This document shows, piece by piece, positions 1 to 11,963 of a stretch of 64,000 nucleotides of DNA; position 1 is the first letter of the stretch; each line of letters opens with the position of its first letter. The DNA lies in the NCBI GenBank assembly GCA_905178155.1, contig CAJINV010000001.1, positions 486,637-550,636 on the forward strand. The letters are read 5' to 3'. The translations under genes were made by a program, and so were the position numbers. This stretch comes from Amoebophrya sp. A120 (Eukaryota; Sar; Dinophyceae; Syndiniales; Amoebophryaceae). The notes under the pieces are model-generated. The model was not told the DNA's origin, made no database searches, and worked only from the letters and a program-made list of their open reading frames with translations.

Positions 1-3000
1 TGAACAAATGCGGAAGATTTATTATTGTTCACGTGCGAGATCAAAGGTTGTTCTGTGGCCGTGTTATTAAATCTACTGTAGTTCACACAGCCCTCGGCCG
101 TGGTGGGTTCCACGCTAAAGCTACTGTAGTTAGTACGACTCTTGTTTCTTCCCTCGATCGACATCTTCCCTTGGCCTCGCTCAGTAGTAGAGGTGGTAGT
201 TATTTTTTCCCCCTCTTGTTGCTGTTGTTGAGAAACTTCTTTACTATACTTTCTCGGGTCCATTTTGCCGCCGTCCAGCGTGCGCTCCATCCCGAGATCG
301 TACTGCTCAGTCGGCGTCGGCTGCTTCCCGAGGTTGGACGTCGTCGTACCGATGGCGTTCTGGTTCATCGGATGCGACGCTGGCGGTGCGGGGAGCTGTG
401 GCGGCCCACCCTGTATCCTGCGCAAAAGTATCGTGCTCGTACTAATTGCGTTTATGCATGACAAATCTCTTTGTCAAGGTGATTCAGCATTACACATTGA
501 ATTTGTAATGCTGGGGTAATTTGTAATGCAATTATATACTAGTACGATGCTTTTGCAATTCATACCCTGCTGCTGGGTACTAACCGCCGCTCCCGCATTG
601 GTCGTGCCTCCCGGCGTGTGCGCGGCCGCGGCGTTGTTGTGCGGGAGGTGCTGGGACGCGTTCCCCAAGCCGCCTCCATTCGCGCCGTCCAATTGAGAAG
701 GGGTTGCACCTGGAAGTTATTTGGAAATCATAATGAAAATACCACGTAAAAAATAAAGCGGGGCAAAGACCATGAGACAAAACTATTGTAAAATTCTCCC
801 CAGCGCCAGGCTTGATAGTACTATCAAGCAGTGGCAGCCAAACAAGAACTTTTCATGACTCACCTCCGGCTGGAGTGACTTGGTTCCTATGAAAGTTGTA
901 TCAACTGTAAAAATGTCTGGGTCTGGAAGATTCTGACACTTGTCATGCACGTTTTGCATGAGCCCTGATGTCTGTGATGCTTGCCCTGGCATCACAGATT
1001 TTTTGAGAGCTTCTTGCTGCCTCTTCCGCATGACAAATGCCCTCTCCGCGTAGCAAAAATTGCATTCCTTTTGGTTTTGGCACTCATGCAATACAGATTT
1101 TTCTGGAATCCAAATGCAGCATCACAAGTTGCATTCTTCCAGACCCAGACACTTTTACATTTGATAAGTTGTTGGTCCCGCTGTACACATCGCTGATAGC
1201 ACCGCGCATGCGCGCCGCACCGTAACCGGACGGATAGCCACGCGTCGTGTTGTGTCGGGGTTGGTAGCCACCTGATGTCGTGTTTTAGTTCTTTGTAGAA
1301 GCTTGTTTTCTGCCGCAATCTTTAGAACGGGAAGAGAAGACTGCATATGAAAATGTAAATGATAGTATACATAGGACTCCACTGTCGCCATCGGCGGTTA
1401 AACTGATAAGTATTCGAAGATATCAGATGAGACTTGCAAAAAATGCCCGGTGAAGAAATTATAAATCGACATACCAGTATGGTCCTCCACAGTCTGCAAT
1501 CCCGGTGGCGGAGGAGGTGGTTGCTTTCCCGCTATTGGAGGGGGCGGCGGCCCAGGCATTCCGTTCATATCGAGTCCATGCGGAGCGTAGTCCTGTATTT
1601 AGTGTCGATTTCATGCCACACGATGCGCGACGGCAGCAGCACCACAGAGAAGAAAGACATAAAACCATGCGATGCAACTGGTACGAGTCACATCGAGGAT
1701 CTAGACACGAAAAAAAAAATCTTTTAGACTACCCTCAAGACTTGCGGAGGCGGCGGTTGTTCCACTCCCAATTTGTGTGCTGTGGCATGTGTGCTGTACT
1801 GCGAGCTGAAAGTATTCCCCCCGGGACGGCTGTACTGCGGACCGCGGGTTGGTGGCGGCGGCGGCGGTGGAAGGACCGGCTCCATGTGATGCTGGTCGTA
1901 GCGCGACGGGTAAATCGGATACCCCTCTGCTTCCTGTTGCATTTTCAAATTTAGTTTTTAATGTGCTTGCATATGCAAACAGCATGTTTGCATCAGTTGC
2001 ACTTACAACAAGCGGTGCGCGCGCACCGTGCGCCCCCATTCGAAACTTTCTTTCGGCTGTAGCTGTTGATGCATCATGACAAAAAGATGGATACCATGCT
2101 GGTAGCCCCCGTACTAGCTGCGGCGCTCATTGCCACATCTTGGTACATCGGTGCGGCACCCACCTGCTGGCGGTTTTCAAGCCAGTAGGATTCTGCAGAA
2201 AGGGAAGATGTTGTTCCCACTTGGCCGTGTGCAGTTGGCGGCTGTTGGGACAACCCTCCATAAGACACCGCGTGGTGCTGTTGTTGGCCTACTTGTGCGG
2301 CGGTCGGCTGCTCACCCGGATAGACGAGCGCAGTTTGGTAGTAACTGGCACTGCTGTGCGCCTGGGAGGCTGCTCCTGCCATGGCTCCTGCTGGCCCTCC
2401 CGTAGTACCCGTGCTGGGGTTGTGTGCACCGTAGTGCTGCTGCGCTACAGCTGAGAAAAGCTGCTGCTGCTGCTGACCGGCAGTTGTTGTGCTATTCGTT
2501 GTGGTGGTACGGTACAACCCGTTTGCGGCGGAGCCGGTTCCGTTCGCGGCCGGAGTCGTGCTCGCGGTCGCTGGTGTGGCCAGAAGCTGCACCGGAGTGG
2601 TTGTTGTACTACTGTGGTGGTCCAGCTGCATGCTCTGCTGCTGGTTCAGGTTCTGCTGCTGCTGTTCCAGGTACTGTTTGCGGAACTCAGTTTCCATGTA
2701 TTTCCTGTACCCCATTTTTTCCACGTCCATGCTAGTGGCGTTCGCACAAGCCTCCGAACCCGGGACAATGTAGCACTTTTCCTGATCAGAAATAATTATA
2801 TTTGTTGTCCTCGTCCATATGATCAATAAATGGAATTAGAGTCAGAATTTTATTATCCCATTCACTTCTTCCCATTCACTTGTCACACATCAACCACATG
2901 ATGGTAATTTGATTTTCAGCAGCAGTTGTCAAGCGATGAACGACAACGAATCCATCATAAACCAAAGCCTTTATCTATACCGCCGGGGCGTCCTGGAGCA

Positions 3001-3022
3001 TGGAGGCGTCGTCTGCACCCAT
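1..3022 (-). CDS. Gln/Pro-rich low-complexity protein, 3' end beyond the window
   Basis: Multi-exon gene read right to left. Exon 1 is 2981-3022 (ATG at 3022, 14 codons, donor GTATAG) and joins in frame to an exon starting at 2781. Later exons run about 2090-2781, about 1730-1938, 1475-1592, 1167-1271, 864-898, 565-709 and 1-413, all in frame across GT-AG introns and across two introners removed precisely. The N-terminus has a compact segment with CYIVPGSEAC and GYRKYMETEFRKQYLEQ, followed by Gln runs, Thr/Ser/Ala-rich sequence and two polyproline blocks. The frame is still open at base 1, so the C-terminus is missing. No catalytic domain is recognised; the composition resembles scaffold or RNA-associated proteins, but that is a guess. 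The exon structure is well supported, the function is not. Confidence 0.65.
414..564 (-). mobile_element. Introner, family III (in the Q/P-rich gene)
   Basis: 151 bp with TIRs related to GCAAAAGTATCGTACTCGTA, TAT/ATA ends and an exact 5-bp TSD (ccctg). Precise removal restores the frame (QQQ-GGPPQ). The strand given is that of the host gene. Confidence 0.85.
899..1166 (-). mobile_element. Introner, family I (in the Q/P-rich gene)
   Basis: 268 bp; TIRs contain TGTCTGGGTCTGGAA, TAT/ATA ends, exact TSD agttg. Removal joins SGTNN to FHRNQ in frame. Confidence 0.88.
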
Positions 3023-6000
3023 TGTGAAGTAACTGATGTTTTCCTTTATGCTCCGAAACTTCGGTGAAACTCTTTTCCAAAAACACAGAAAACGATCCTC
3101 TGCAAAGGAAAGAAAATTCTCGCGAAGTCCTCGGGGAGCAACAAAACAGGATCGCTTTTTTTTCCGGTCGGGTGCTGGTACTAGCCTCGCTGACACTACG
3201 ACTTTGTTGCTCCAGCCTTTCGACGTCCTCTACTACAGGTACAGATACAGCCTAAACTACCAATAATATTAATATTACCCACAACTCCTATAATTAGTGC
3301 CTATTTGTTGAAAATATCATCAATGGTGCTATGTGAAGCGGTATCGGTGGTGTCCAAAATTCGCAAACAGCTGATGATCTATCTTCTATCTCTGTTAAGT
3401 TCATCAGTTCATCAGTACACCTGCAGCAAGTACAGCCACTCACGACGTTCTGGTGAAGATGAAAACCTGCTCCTCTATCTTACAAATCTAATATTTCTTT
3501 GTTTCTGGTGTTACTTGCTCTGTGCAAGTCGCGCGGCTTGTTGTTCTCACCGCTCCTTGTTTCGTCCTGTATGTCTTATAGTTTGACTCGACCTGGTCGC
3601 GCTGTCTTCTCGAGAAGGACGGTCCTAGTGCTAAAGATTATCTGAAATTCTCAGTAGGTGCAAGTACGTACCACCTGTAGCGCTGTTGAAAGTTATTTAC
3701 TGCTGCTTCGCCTCCGCAACTGGTTTTTGCAGTCGTCGAAAAAGAATCGTATAAAAAATTGTAGTATTGCCAGAATCATGCACCGGCAACGCAGCGGGTA
3801 TTCTGTCAAAGGACACGATTCCGTATACTCGGCCTGTTCTATCCGTAAAAACTTTCGCTTCCAGGTTGTACTTACTACACAACTACGCCAATTCCAGATA
3901 TGAATATGATAATGATTATGATGGCTTTGCTCCTTACAAACAATTACTAGCACGGCTGATCGCTGTTCTGTCGATATGATGGCGAAAGTACTACTAGTAA
4001 GTATATTTATAGTGGATGTGGGACTGAACTTGCGCCAGCGTTCTTCTCTAGTGCGGCTCAGCCAGCACACTCCGGCCACGCGCGCTGGTCTGCAGCTATT
4101 TGTGAGAAAATAGTTAACAGACAAGTACGCTTGCGGCAGAGTGAGTATTTTCCCGCGGTTCGCAGTTTCGGTCGGGGATCGACTATTTGTATTTTTCGTC
4201 CATAGGGGGATGCTACTAATGGGTGCGTCCAAGTTAGTACTAGGCACGAGGTTGTATTGTTCCTATTGCTGTCTTGCTCGATGGGAGTGGGCACGACGGA
4301 CTTGGTTTCCTAACTTTGATTCTTCTGCTACCACCTCTGCTCAAGAATCCCAGACAAATGGGCTCAGGTTCTCAGAAAAAATTATAAAGTGAGGACACGA
4401 GTGATTGATATCAAATGCGTCGTCGTTGTTCTTATGTCTTTTTGTTGTATTGGCTTCATGTATTTGAATTTCGCAACGTATCTTACTTTTTATTCACATG
4501 AATAGCGCTTTTTATGCGGTAACAAAACAAAGGCATTGAGGTTCAAAATTATCTGAGGAGATTCCTCTATGAAAAGTAATCCGCTTAAAAACGGTGGTGG
4601 CAGTGGAGCTCCAGAAAAAAAAGAACGTCCCAAGTACTACCTAAAATGGGATAAAAAATATTCGGCAGCTGAAAGGCTACTGGCACGCGGCGGGCAACAG
4701 AAAAAAGTGTGGTCGTCAAAAACCCTATCAGCCAAATTTGTCGGCGACAGGGAGTTTCCAGAACGCTCAAAACAAGCGGGAAACAATGTTGCTCCACGAA
4801 GCGATGCACGGAACAGCCTAGGAAAAAAAAGCGTTGAACCTCGTCCGCTCCTTACTTTTACAGCATGAAAAAGGATGAGAAAACAAATGGTAGAAAAAAA
4901 AATTCTGCAAACCGGAATAAATCAGCTTTATTATCCTAACAATCGCGCTCAGCTGATAGCAGATCAAGCTGTATTAACCACTGCGGCCTTGAACAGCTGC
5001 TATAGTAAAGTTAATACGCTTGTAGTTACGCATGCGCTCGTGCTCCACTCTAGTCCTCGCGCAAATTCGTACTACACGTATATCAGCTTGAAAAATGTCT
5101 AGGGCAGCTTTTTTACACGATAAACTTAGAGGACATGCGCATCGAGCTGGGCGAAATATATTCATAGGATATTAATCATAGCAGTTTTATCAAGTTTGAG
5201 TCTTCGTTTTGTTTCCTGTAGTTTGTTGTGCCATCGAAAATAAAGATTTTTTGGGAAGAGGCTTTGTCAAGTGAAAACGGACGCAGGCCTTGTTATGTGG
5301 ATGAAAGGTCAAGTGCTAGTAGCTGTCTAAAGTTTTTAATACGTGAATCCAAAGTCCGCCAGGAGGTGGAACGTGTGTATGTATGTGAAATGAAACTAAT
5401 GGTAACGATTGATGCGGTGGTGATTAGAAATAAACAGGGTAGTTTGGGAGGTTAATAATCCAAGTCCGGGTGTTACCAACAATAGAATTTTTTCGTCGAA
5501 GTGGCTGTGAAATTTCATATCACTGAATATCAACAAAGGTGGCTTCAGAGTCAATAACTATGTTCGGAAACAAGTGGGCTAAGACGCACGCATTTGTTCG
5601 GAAGAAATTACACCCGCCCCTACTGCTCTTTACTTCCGCACGTGAAAAATTCTTTATTATGCGTTGCAACACCAAGAATTATACTTAACCTATAGCTCTT
5701 GTAGTCTCGTTCTCAAAAGCAGACACAAATACCAACTTTCGAGATAGACTCGTCCTGGAAAAATTATTACACAATGTACAATTGGTGGTTCTTGCAGAAG
5801 AAATTTACGCGCAGATTGCTGCTGAAAGTGTCAGTTTCTAGGAGTACGCTGCAGCACAAATAGGTGAAGACCTTCGCTCCTGGTAGAGGTACTAGACTAG
5901 GGAAAGAGATCTACTTGGGTGGACATGCGAATCGATTGTAATGGGCGGAGGCTGCACTAGATGTACTTAGATCTTTGTCCGCGCTTGGGCGTTGGTTAGG

Positions 6001-6674
6001 AGGACTACGGGCGTCGGAATAAAAATCTCGAACATCGTCGGTCTTGCTCGTGATGTAAACACTACTACTCACACGTCGTCGCGGCAGTTGTACTTCTGAA
6101 ATAGATCCTTTGCCAAGTCTTACGGTAGGAATACTTATCGTGATGTTGCGTGGTTCTTGCTTTGCGAAACAGAAACAAAGTCATCGTCCGTCCCAGGTAC
6201 TCGCACTGCCAACGTTGTGAGATCTTTCTCAAAATACACTGGGTCTGATAGTACGCAGCTCCTATCTGTTATTTTTACGTGATCATCCTCGTCCTGATTC
6301 AGGGCCAGAAATTATGCACGTCTACGGACATCGAAATCTTCGCTGGCTGCTCAAAGGTAGAGGTGGTACTTCTGGTACCTACTCCATCTCCGAAAGTGAT
6401 CCTCATACTGCAGGGCACCTGAAGGACCTTCTTTCCTTCATCTTGGCTGTCTACTTTCTCAGGTGACGACAAGTCTCCAAAATGTAGTAAGTATATAAGT
6501 ACTTAACCATCTTCTTCGCGACCGTACTGTATTCCTGAAAGAACGAAACCGGAGGCACGATGCGAAACAAAATTATTCGAATCAAAACCGTATAAAGAAT
6601 TTTTATCTTCAGCTCCAACTGCGGTTAGTATGCAACATCTATACTGCAAATAAAGCCTACCATTTGTTTCATCT
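3023..6674. other. Intergenic, no supported gene except a weak ORF at 4569
   Basis: AT-richer than the flanking genes, with many stops in all frames. Several short ORFs exist but show no domain, splice pattern or compositional bias. No introner ends were seen here, which fits a non-transcribed or gene-free interval. Confidence 0.5.
4569..4868 (+). CDS. Possible small basic protein, 99 aa
   Basis: An ATG-initiated ORF on the plus strand, rich in Lys, Arg, Gly and Ser (begins MKSNPLKNGGG, contains KKERPKYYLKWDKKY). It is the only ORF in the 3.0-6.7 kb interval with a coherent basic composition. It has no recognisable domain and no introns, and its strand is opposite to every other gene in the window. 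It may be a chance ORF. Confidence 0.25.
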   Translation: MKSNPLKNGGGSGAPEKKERPKYYLKWDKKYSAAERLLARGGQQKKVWSSKTLSAKFVGDREFPERSKQAGNNVAPRSDARNSLGKKSVEPRPLLTFTA

Positions 6675-8229
6675 TCAAACCCCAGGCGAGACCAGGGGCG
6701 AGCGACTTACCACTTCCGAAGTCGGCGTTCCCAGGGCGATCTGTTGTTTCAAAGCTTCTGTTTGCTTCTCCAGCTGCTGCTCGAGTTCTACAAGTTCTTG
6801 CGCGAGCTTTTCCTTCCGCCGCTGCTTTATCCGGGCGAAAATATTGCCCCCGCTGGTCTTCGGGGACGGCAGGCTGCTCAACTTATTCGCCAGGGCGCGG
6901 GGAGAAATCGGCATCTTGCTCCAGAGCGACTGCGCAAACCGGACCGACGGCGACCGGTCCTGTGGCTGCACAGGAGCGGGGAACTGCGGCCGTTCGGTCA
7001 CCGACGCCACGCCGTGCTGCAGCGAACCCATCTGCTCCAGCGCTTTGCGGCTCGCGGGGTCCTGGAGTAGCACCTGAAGTTCGAGCGGGGTGCCCACGAC
7101 CTGTTGCGCCTTCATGCGGCGCACGAGTCGCTCTAGACGGGCTTTACGCCGAAGCTTCCGCTTACGGTATTCGCGGAGAACGTTGATCAGTCGATCGCCC
7201 ATAAACCTTTAACATACATTTTTTTATAATCAAAATCATTTCAAGGCCTACAACCATAGTACGACGCAGCAGGAGTCATGCTCGCTATGATTTTTCCACC
7301 GCACGTTGTCGAGTGTCTGCCAGCAGCAACAAATTACCAAAAAGAACCTATACACGACAACTACGATTTAAGGTAACTATCGGACTTACTTACCTTAGAC
7401 TTACTTACCATATGATTGCTAACAAAAAGCACGCGGCCGCGAGCCCGCTTCCGACCACCAGATGCCCCCGGATTCGGATCGGCACGGTCTCCTGCGACGC
7501 GAGGATCATCCCTAGATAGCCGGCGAACACGAAGACTTCCAGGATCAAAACGATGAGCGGGACGGTGACCAAAATGATGTTTCCCTTCACCTCGTCGAGG
7601 AACGGTTGAATCTCCAACGTTTCCAGCCGCTGCGTTGCCCGCTCCAAGCGCCGCGCGGCCTCCCGGACGAACTCGGACTATGACAATGCACAACTCCCCC
7701 TTCCCCTCATACATTTGTCATGCAAAATACCAAGTCCACCCTTCTCTCTTTGGCACATCTTGCATGACAGATTTCGGAAGCCGAAACAGCACTAGATTCG
7801 GTCGCGAGTCTGTCATGCAAAAGCTGCACTTATGCCAGCACTTGTGTTGCTGTTTATGCCATTCAAATGGAGGGGAGGGGGAGTTGTGCTCTCTCATACG
7901 GACAGCTGTCCGATCACTTGGGCGGACTGCGCATCCACGATGGCGTTCAACTTCAGCAACCCGGCCAGGAAGAAACTGGTCTTGTCCTCTAAACCGCTGG
8001 CAGTAGCCGTGGCGCTCCGCGCATAGCTCTGGATATAGGTGGCGTGGATGTGAATATTCCGGATGGCCTCCGATGCCTCGTTGATGGTGCCAACCACAGC
8101 CTCCAGCTGTTCGCGGTCCATGGTGTGCCGAAAGGCGGGCTCGCCCGCCCCCACGCCGGGGGTCGTGGGTCCCATCGCCTCGGCGCTGGACGGCCGGGGG
8201 GGAGTTTGCGGAGGTGGACCACCCGCCAT
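6675..8229 (-). CDS. Two-transmembrane coiled-coil protein, 375 aa
   Basis: Three exons: 7899-8229 (ATG at 8229; the frame extends two codons further up only to a TTG), 7409-7678 and 6675-7206. The first junction carries an introner; the second is a canonical GTAAGT...AAG intron (7207-7408) that rejoins in frame (ATIW-FMGD). Lengths sum to 376 codons with stop. The N-terminal ~35 residues are Pro/Ser-rich, followed by a helical segment. Two strong membrane helices (around NIILVTVPLIVLILEVFVFA and VVGSGLAAACFLLAIIWF) form a hairpin, and then come a very basic stretch (REYRKRKLRRKARLERLVRR) and a Glu/Gln-rich coiled coil. The cytosolic basic tail suggests an endomembrane protein. Not matched to a named family. 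Confidence 0.7.
7679..7898 (-). mobile_element. Introner, family II variant
   Basis: 220 bp; TIR core ACAACTCCCCCTTCCCCTC against GAGGGGAGGGGGAGTTGTG, TAT/ATA ends, exact TSD cggac. Removal keeps the two-TM protein in frame. Confidence 0.85.
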
Positions 8230-9156
8230 GTTCAAAAGAGACCAAGACGATCACTTACTCTAATATCTGACTCCACGTGCTGAGATCTTAATTCTGTAAA
8301 GAAAAAGCACTCCGCTCTCACGCTCACTTTGAGCGGTATTGTAGTTCACTCGTCTAGTAGCTCAGCGATACCAGGAAAAACAAGGCTGTGTTCAAGTGTA
8401 ACGAGAACAGTCAGCACCATCTGCGCGGCAGACACCCACACTGATCTTCATTTTTGGCGTCCCTTCCGGTTCTGTGACTGTATCTGCATGAGCAGCCTTG
8501 CCTTTTCCTTGCTCCTCTGAGAGCTACAATGTACAAATCTTCCGCCTTGTGACGTTTCTACGAATTTCGGTTTCAGTTGCAAAAATTCTGCGTCCGTGCA
8601 GCTGATGGCTGGTCACACACGATAACAAAAGAATCTTTGGTACATTGAGAAAGGACAAGAACATTAATTTTGGAAAGCATACATCAAAAGCTAAAGCGGT
8701 GATAGTAGCTAGCTAAATCTAAGATTCATTTACATTAGTGAAGAAGAAGATAACTACAGCTGTTCTATTTTTGCATCAACTGTGGTACTGTCAAAAGCTT
8801 CAGATATTTCATTTTTCAAGAATCGATTGTACAAACCCTGGCTCTGTCTCCAGGAAATTCAATGCAGGTCCAATGTGACACTCGACGACAAATTGATTCA
8901 AATTGTTTAATTTCCGTATTGTACATGGAGATAACGTTTTTTTTTCTGACCTTCCTCCATTCCCCCGAATAACGAAAGCAAATCACATGATGTGCAACGC
9001 CTCGAAGGCCTGTAGAGTGAGAGTTTGAATGTCAAAGTCGAAAATTTCTTGGATGCGTTGACACAACATCATGCCTGAATCATTCGTTGTTCTATTCTTG
9101 ACATTGCATGCTCAAAAAACCTGAGGGTCATGATCAGATGAAGACAAAAGTATTCA
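8230..9156. other. Intergenic, nothing recognised
   Basis: Between the start of the two-TM gene and the 3' end of the next gene. Short ORFs only, AT-rich stretches, no introner ends. Confidence 0.5.
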
Positions 9157-11212
9157 TCATACCGTGTGTGCCGTGTTTTCTTGTTCGGAGGTGTGGTGCG
9201 TGTCGGCTTTCGGCTCAGCTGGCGACAAGAACAGGTGTTGCACGAACTGCAGAAAGGTCGCCGGCGCCGATGCGAAACCGCTCGGCTCCTGCTATCAAAA
9301 GGAAAAATCCCCCCTCCCCATATCAAAATGAAATTTCTGATGCTGGATTTCCGTACACAAATCAGAGCTGTCTTGCAGTACAGGACTGCAGGCATATGCC
9401 GTGCCTGAGTACAGGGCTTCTGACGTGGACGCTTAGCGTCGCAAATGGTTATGCTGTAGCCCGAGCAGCATCACAAACCGCCCGCATAATGCTGCGGAGA
9501 CTGTAGAGTTGCCTTCTTGCAAGACAAAAAGATTTGTGGTCACACATCAGCATTACAAATTTTTTGAGAAATACCTTTTTGATATGGGGAGGGGGGATTT
9601 TGCCTTACGATACCTGCTCCAGCGGCGCATGATGGTCTTCCGTCCTCCCGTGCGCAGTCTCGATGGTGGTGTCTGTGTCACCCGCGATTTTCACATTTCG
9701 TTTTCCTCCACCTGCCGCTGCTTTCTCCGTGGTCCCCAGCTCGACAAACGACGTGGTGGAGAGGGACGCCTTGTCTGGTGACGGCGGTGTCGCGGTCGTG
9801 GTGACGGACGCCGCCTCCCCGTCGTTTCCGCTTCCACCGCAGCAACCCGCGAGGGAGCCGGGCTCGGGCGTGGTCTCGGGCGGCGCGAGCGTGCTGCCCA
9901 TCGCGCGGTCCTCGGGCATCAGCGTGGAATACTCCGGGTTGGGTCCTGCGGGTCTGGGCGTGGTGGGGAGCGGCTCCGGCCGGGCATCTTGGGGGTCCTC
10001 CATCCTCCTCCCTTGCTGCAGAAAACTGGTGCTCTTCGGAGCCGGGGTGGAAGATACACTGGCATTTTCATTTTCGCTCGACGACGTCGGCGCTGCGGTC
10101 GTAGCCGCGCTTTCCGAGGAAGTCGCCTCCGCTCCTTCTCCACCGCCGCCCAGCAGTCCGTCGCAGGCGCCGCCGCACGAGTCTGCGCTCGCCGTTTGTT
10201 CCGCCGACGAGGCCGGAGCGGTCGTCGTAGCTTCGCCATCTGCATCTGCCTTTGCCTTCTGCACGAAAGAGGAACTGTCCGGCTTGGGGCTGGTGGTTGC
10301 CGTGTCCGTCGGGGGAGTCGTAACCGCCGGCTGGTCGTCCCCACCGCAGCAGGCAGCGAGCGGATCCGCGTCAGCCGGCGGTGGTGGTTCGGTGGCCGAG
10401 GGCGCGGGAGTGGAGTCTCCCTCATCCCTGTTCTCGCCACCCTCTTTTTTCTCATCACCATCCGTTTTGTCTTTTTTGTCACCTGCCTTGCCTTTGTCAC
10501 CACCTTCATCCTTGTCTTTGTGGTCCCCATCACGCTTCTTGTCGCCATCTGCTTTCACCTGCGTCGTAGCCGTCGAGGTCGAAGACGCTTCCTTCTTCGC
10601 CTGCTCCGCTGTGCTTTTCTTACTCTCCACGGTCGATGATGTCGAGGTGCTCATGGAAAGAAAACTTGAGGCATGGCCTGATGACGCCGCTGACGCCAAA
10701 TTAGTCTTGACGTTGAGGTCCTCCGTTTGATGCACAGGTGTATCTGAAACGAATTGATGATTTTATCAACTTCATACATAAATCATGTTTTATGAACGAC
10801 AACGACTAGATGAAAAGGAAAACACAGCCAGAGGAAAGAATCAGAATGGGTACTTAGAAGAAACAACGGCACAAAAACATTCTCAATTCGAAACCCAAAC
10901 CAACATACCCGTTGACAAAGTGGGTGACGCAGCAGCTGACGCCGCGCCTGCAGCAGCCAATCCCGTTCCCCGCAAATTTCCCCTCTTCACCACTGAAGTT
11001 TTTGCCGATGACGAAGCCCCTGGTGCACTGCCACCTTCATCGCTCTTCGCCCCCGCAACGGTTTGCCCGCCGAGGAACTGCCCGGTGCGCTGCGTTAGCT
11101 CCTCCAGCGAGGATGGAATCAGCCTGGCTCCAGATGCAGTAGTAGTAGTTGAACCGAGGTACACAACCGCCGTCGACAATTGGACGACCGTGCGATTCTT
11201 GTTGACAACCAT
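9157..11212 (-). CDS. Low-complexity Thr/Ser/Ala-rich protein with Cys-Gly clusters, 521 aa
   Basis: Three exons: 10909-11212 (ATG at 11212), 9613-10743 and 9157-9292. The first intron (10744-10908) is a classical GTATGT...CAG intron and the second is an introner; summed exons give 522 codons with stop. Residues 1-50 (MVVNKNRTVVQLSTAVVYLG... GARLIPSSLEELTQRTGQFLG) resemble a small ubiquitin-like or KHA-type fold; this is tentative. The rest is low complexity: an acidic/Lys-rich region (KDKDEGGDKGKAGDKKDK), three Cys-Gly clusters (LAACCGGD, DSCGGACDG, LAGCCGGS) and four copies of a (S/T)SF(V/L) motif. No signal peptide at the chosen start. Function unknown. Confidence 0.65.
9293..9612 (-). mobile_element. 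Introner, family II (only exact-TSD copy allowing GT-AG)
   Basis: 320 bp; TIR core AAATCCCCCCTCCCCATATC, TAT/ATA ends, TSD cctgc. On the coding strand the TSD GCAGG allows an intron starting GTATCG and ending GCAG, so this copy can be spliced canonically. The join reads LEQ-EPSGFASAP. Confidence 0.88.
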
Positions 11213-11963
11213 TTTTACTCTTTTCTCTTTTCTTGAACAAGTAATTTCAATTTTTCTCGAACAACACCGTACTCAAATTCAAATCGCATAGGTGCGAAAA
11301 TAACTCCAGGAGGTGGGAGTAGGAGATCCTTCACAACTGCAGACGCAGACCGTGCTATCGGTGATTTTCAACTACATGCAGTGACCCAGGTAAACGATAG
11401 TCAAATCAATCAGACGAGGAGTTCAAAGAAGGAGTTCTAATCGACTTCGACGAGGACTCTCACTCTCTGGCCGGTGTGTTCTCATCTGGTCGAAAAACAA
11501 TACTTACTCAGCATTTCATCTACTCGTCACGACGTCGATACGCAAGGATGGCAAAATTTTTGCAGACGATATTGATTGAACAAACTCGCGAAACAACCGC
11601 TACCAGCAGTTAGTTCACTTATAACTTTTTACTTCGTCGTCTTCTTACCGTCACGACCGGATGAATAGCACATAACTAGTACGAGACTTTTCGACAATAG
11701 TAGTTTCGCATTTACAACCCTTCTTGGAACATACAGCGAACTCTTGTTTTTTACGATTCAAGTACGTACAGAAACTCAGAACGATCACATCAATCCAGGA
11801 CACGCCAGTCGCGGCTGAGTAAAGTTGGTGTCTTTGCACCCCTAGAAGTGGTGGCCCTTCCTTCTACCTAGCAATGTCGCGTGCAGCAAAATGGTATTGT
11901 TTCAAATTTATCTGAAAGAACCCCGGACGACTGGCCGTTACGACGTCAGGCTTGTTCTACAGA
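11213..11963. other. Intergenic, nothing recognised
   Basis: Separates the low-complexity gene from the 3' end of oxygenase B. No ORF with coding character and no TIR pair seen. Confidence 0.5.

Noticed and set aside
9663..10730. Long plus-strand ORF of 355 codons
   Set aside because: Antisense shadow of the low-complexity minus-strand gene, which has splice support and in-phase exons.
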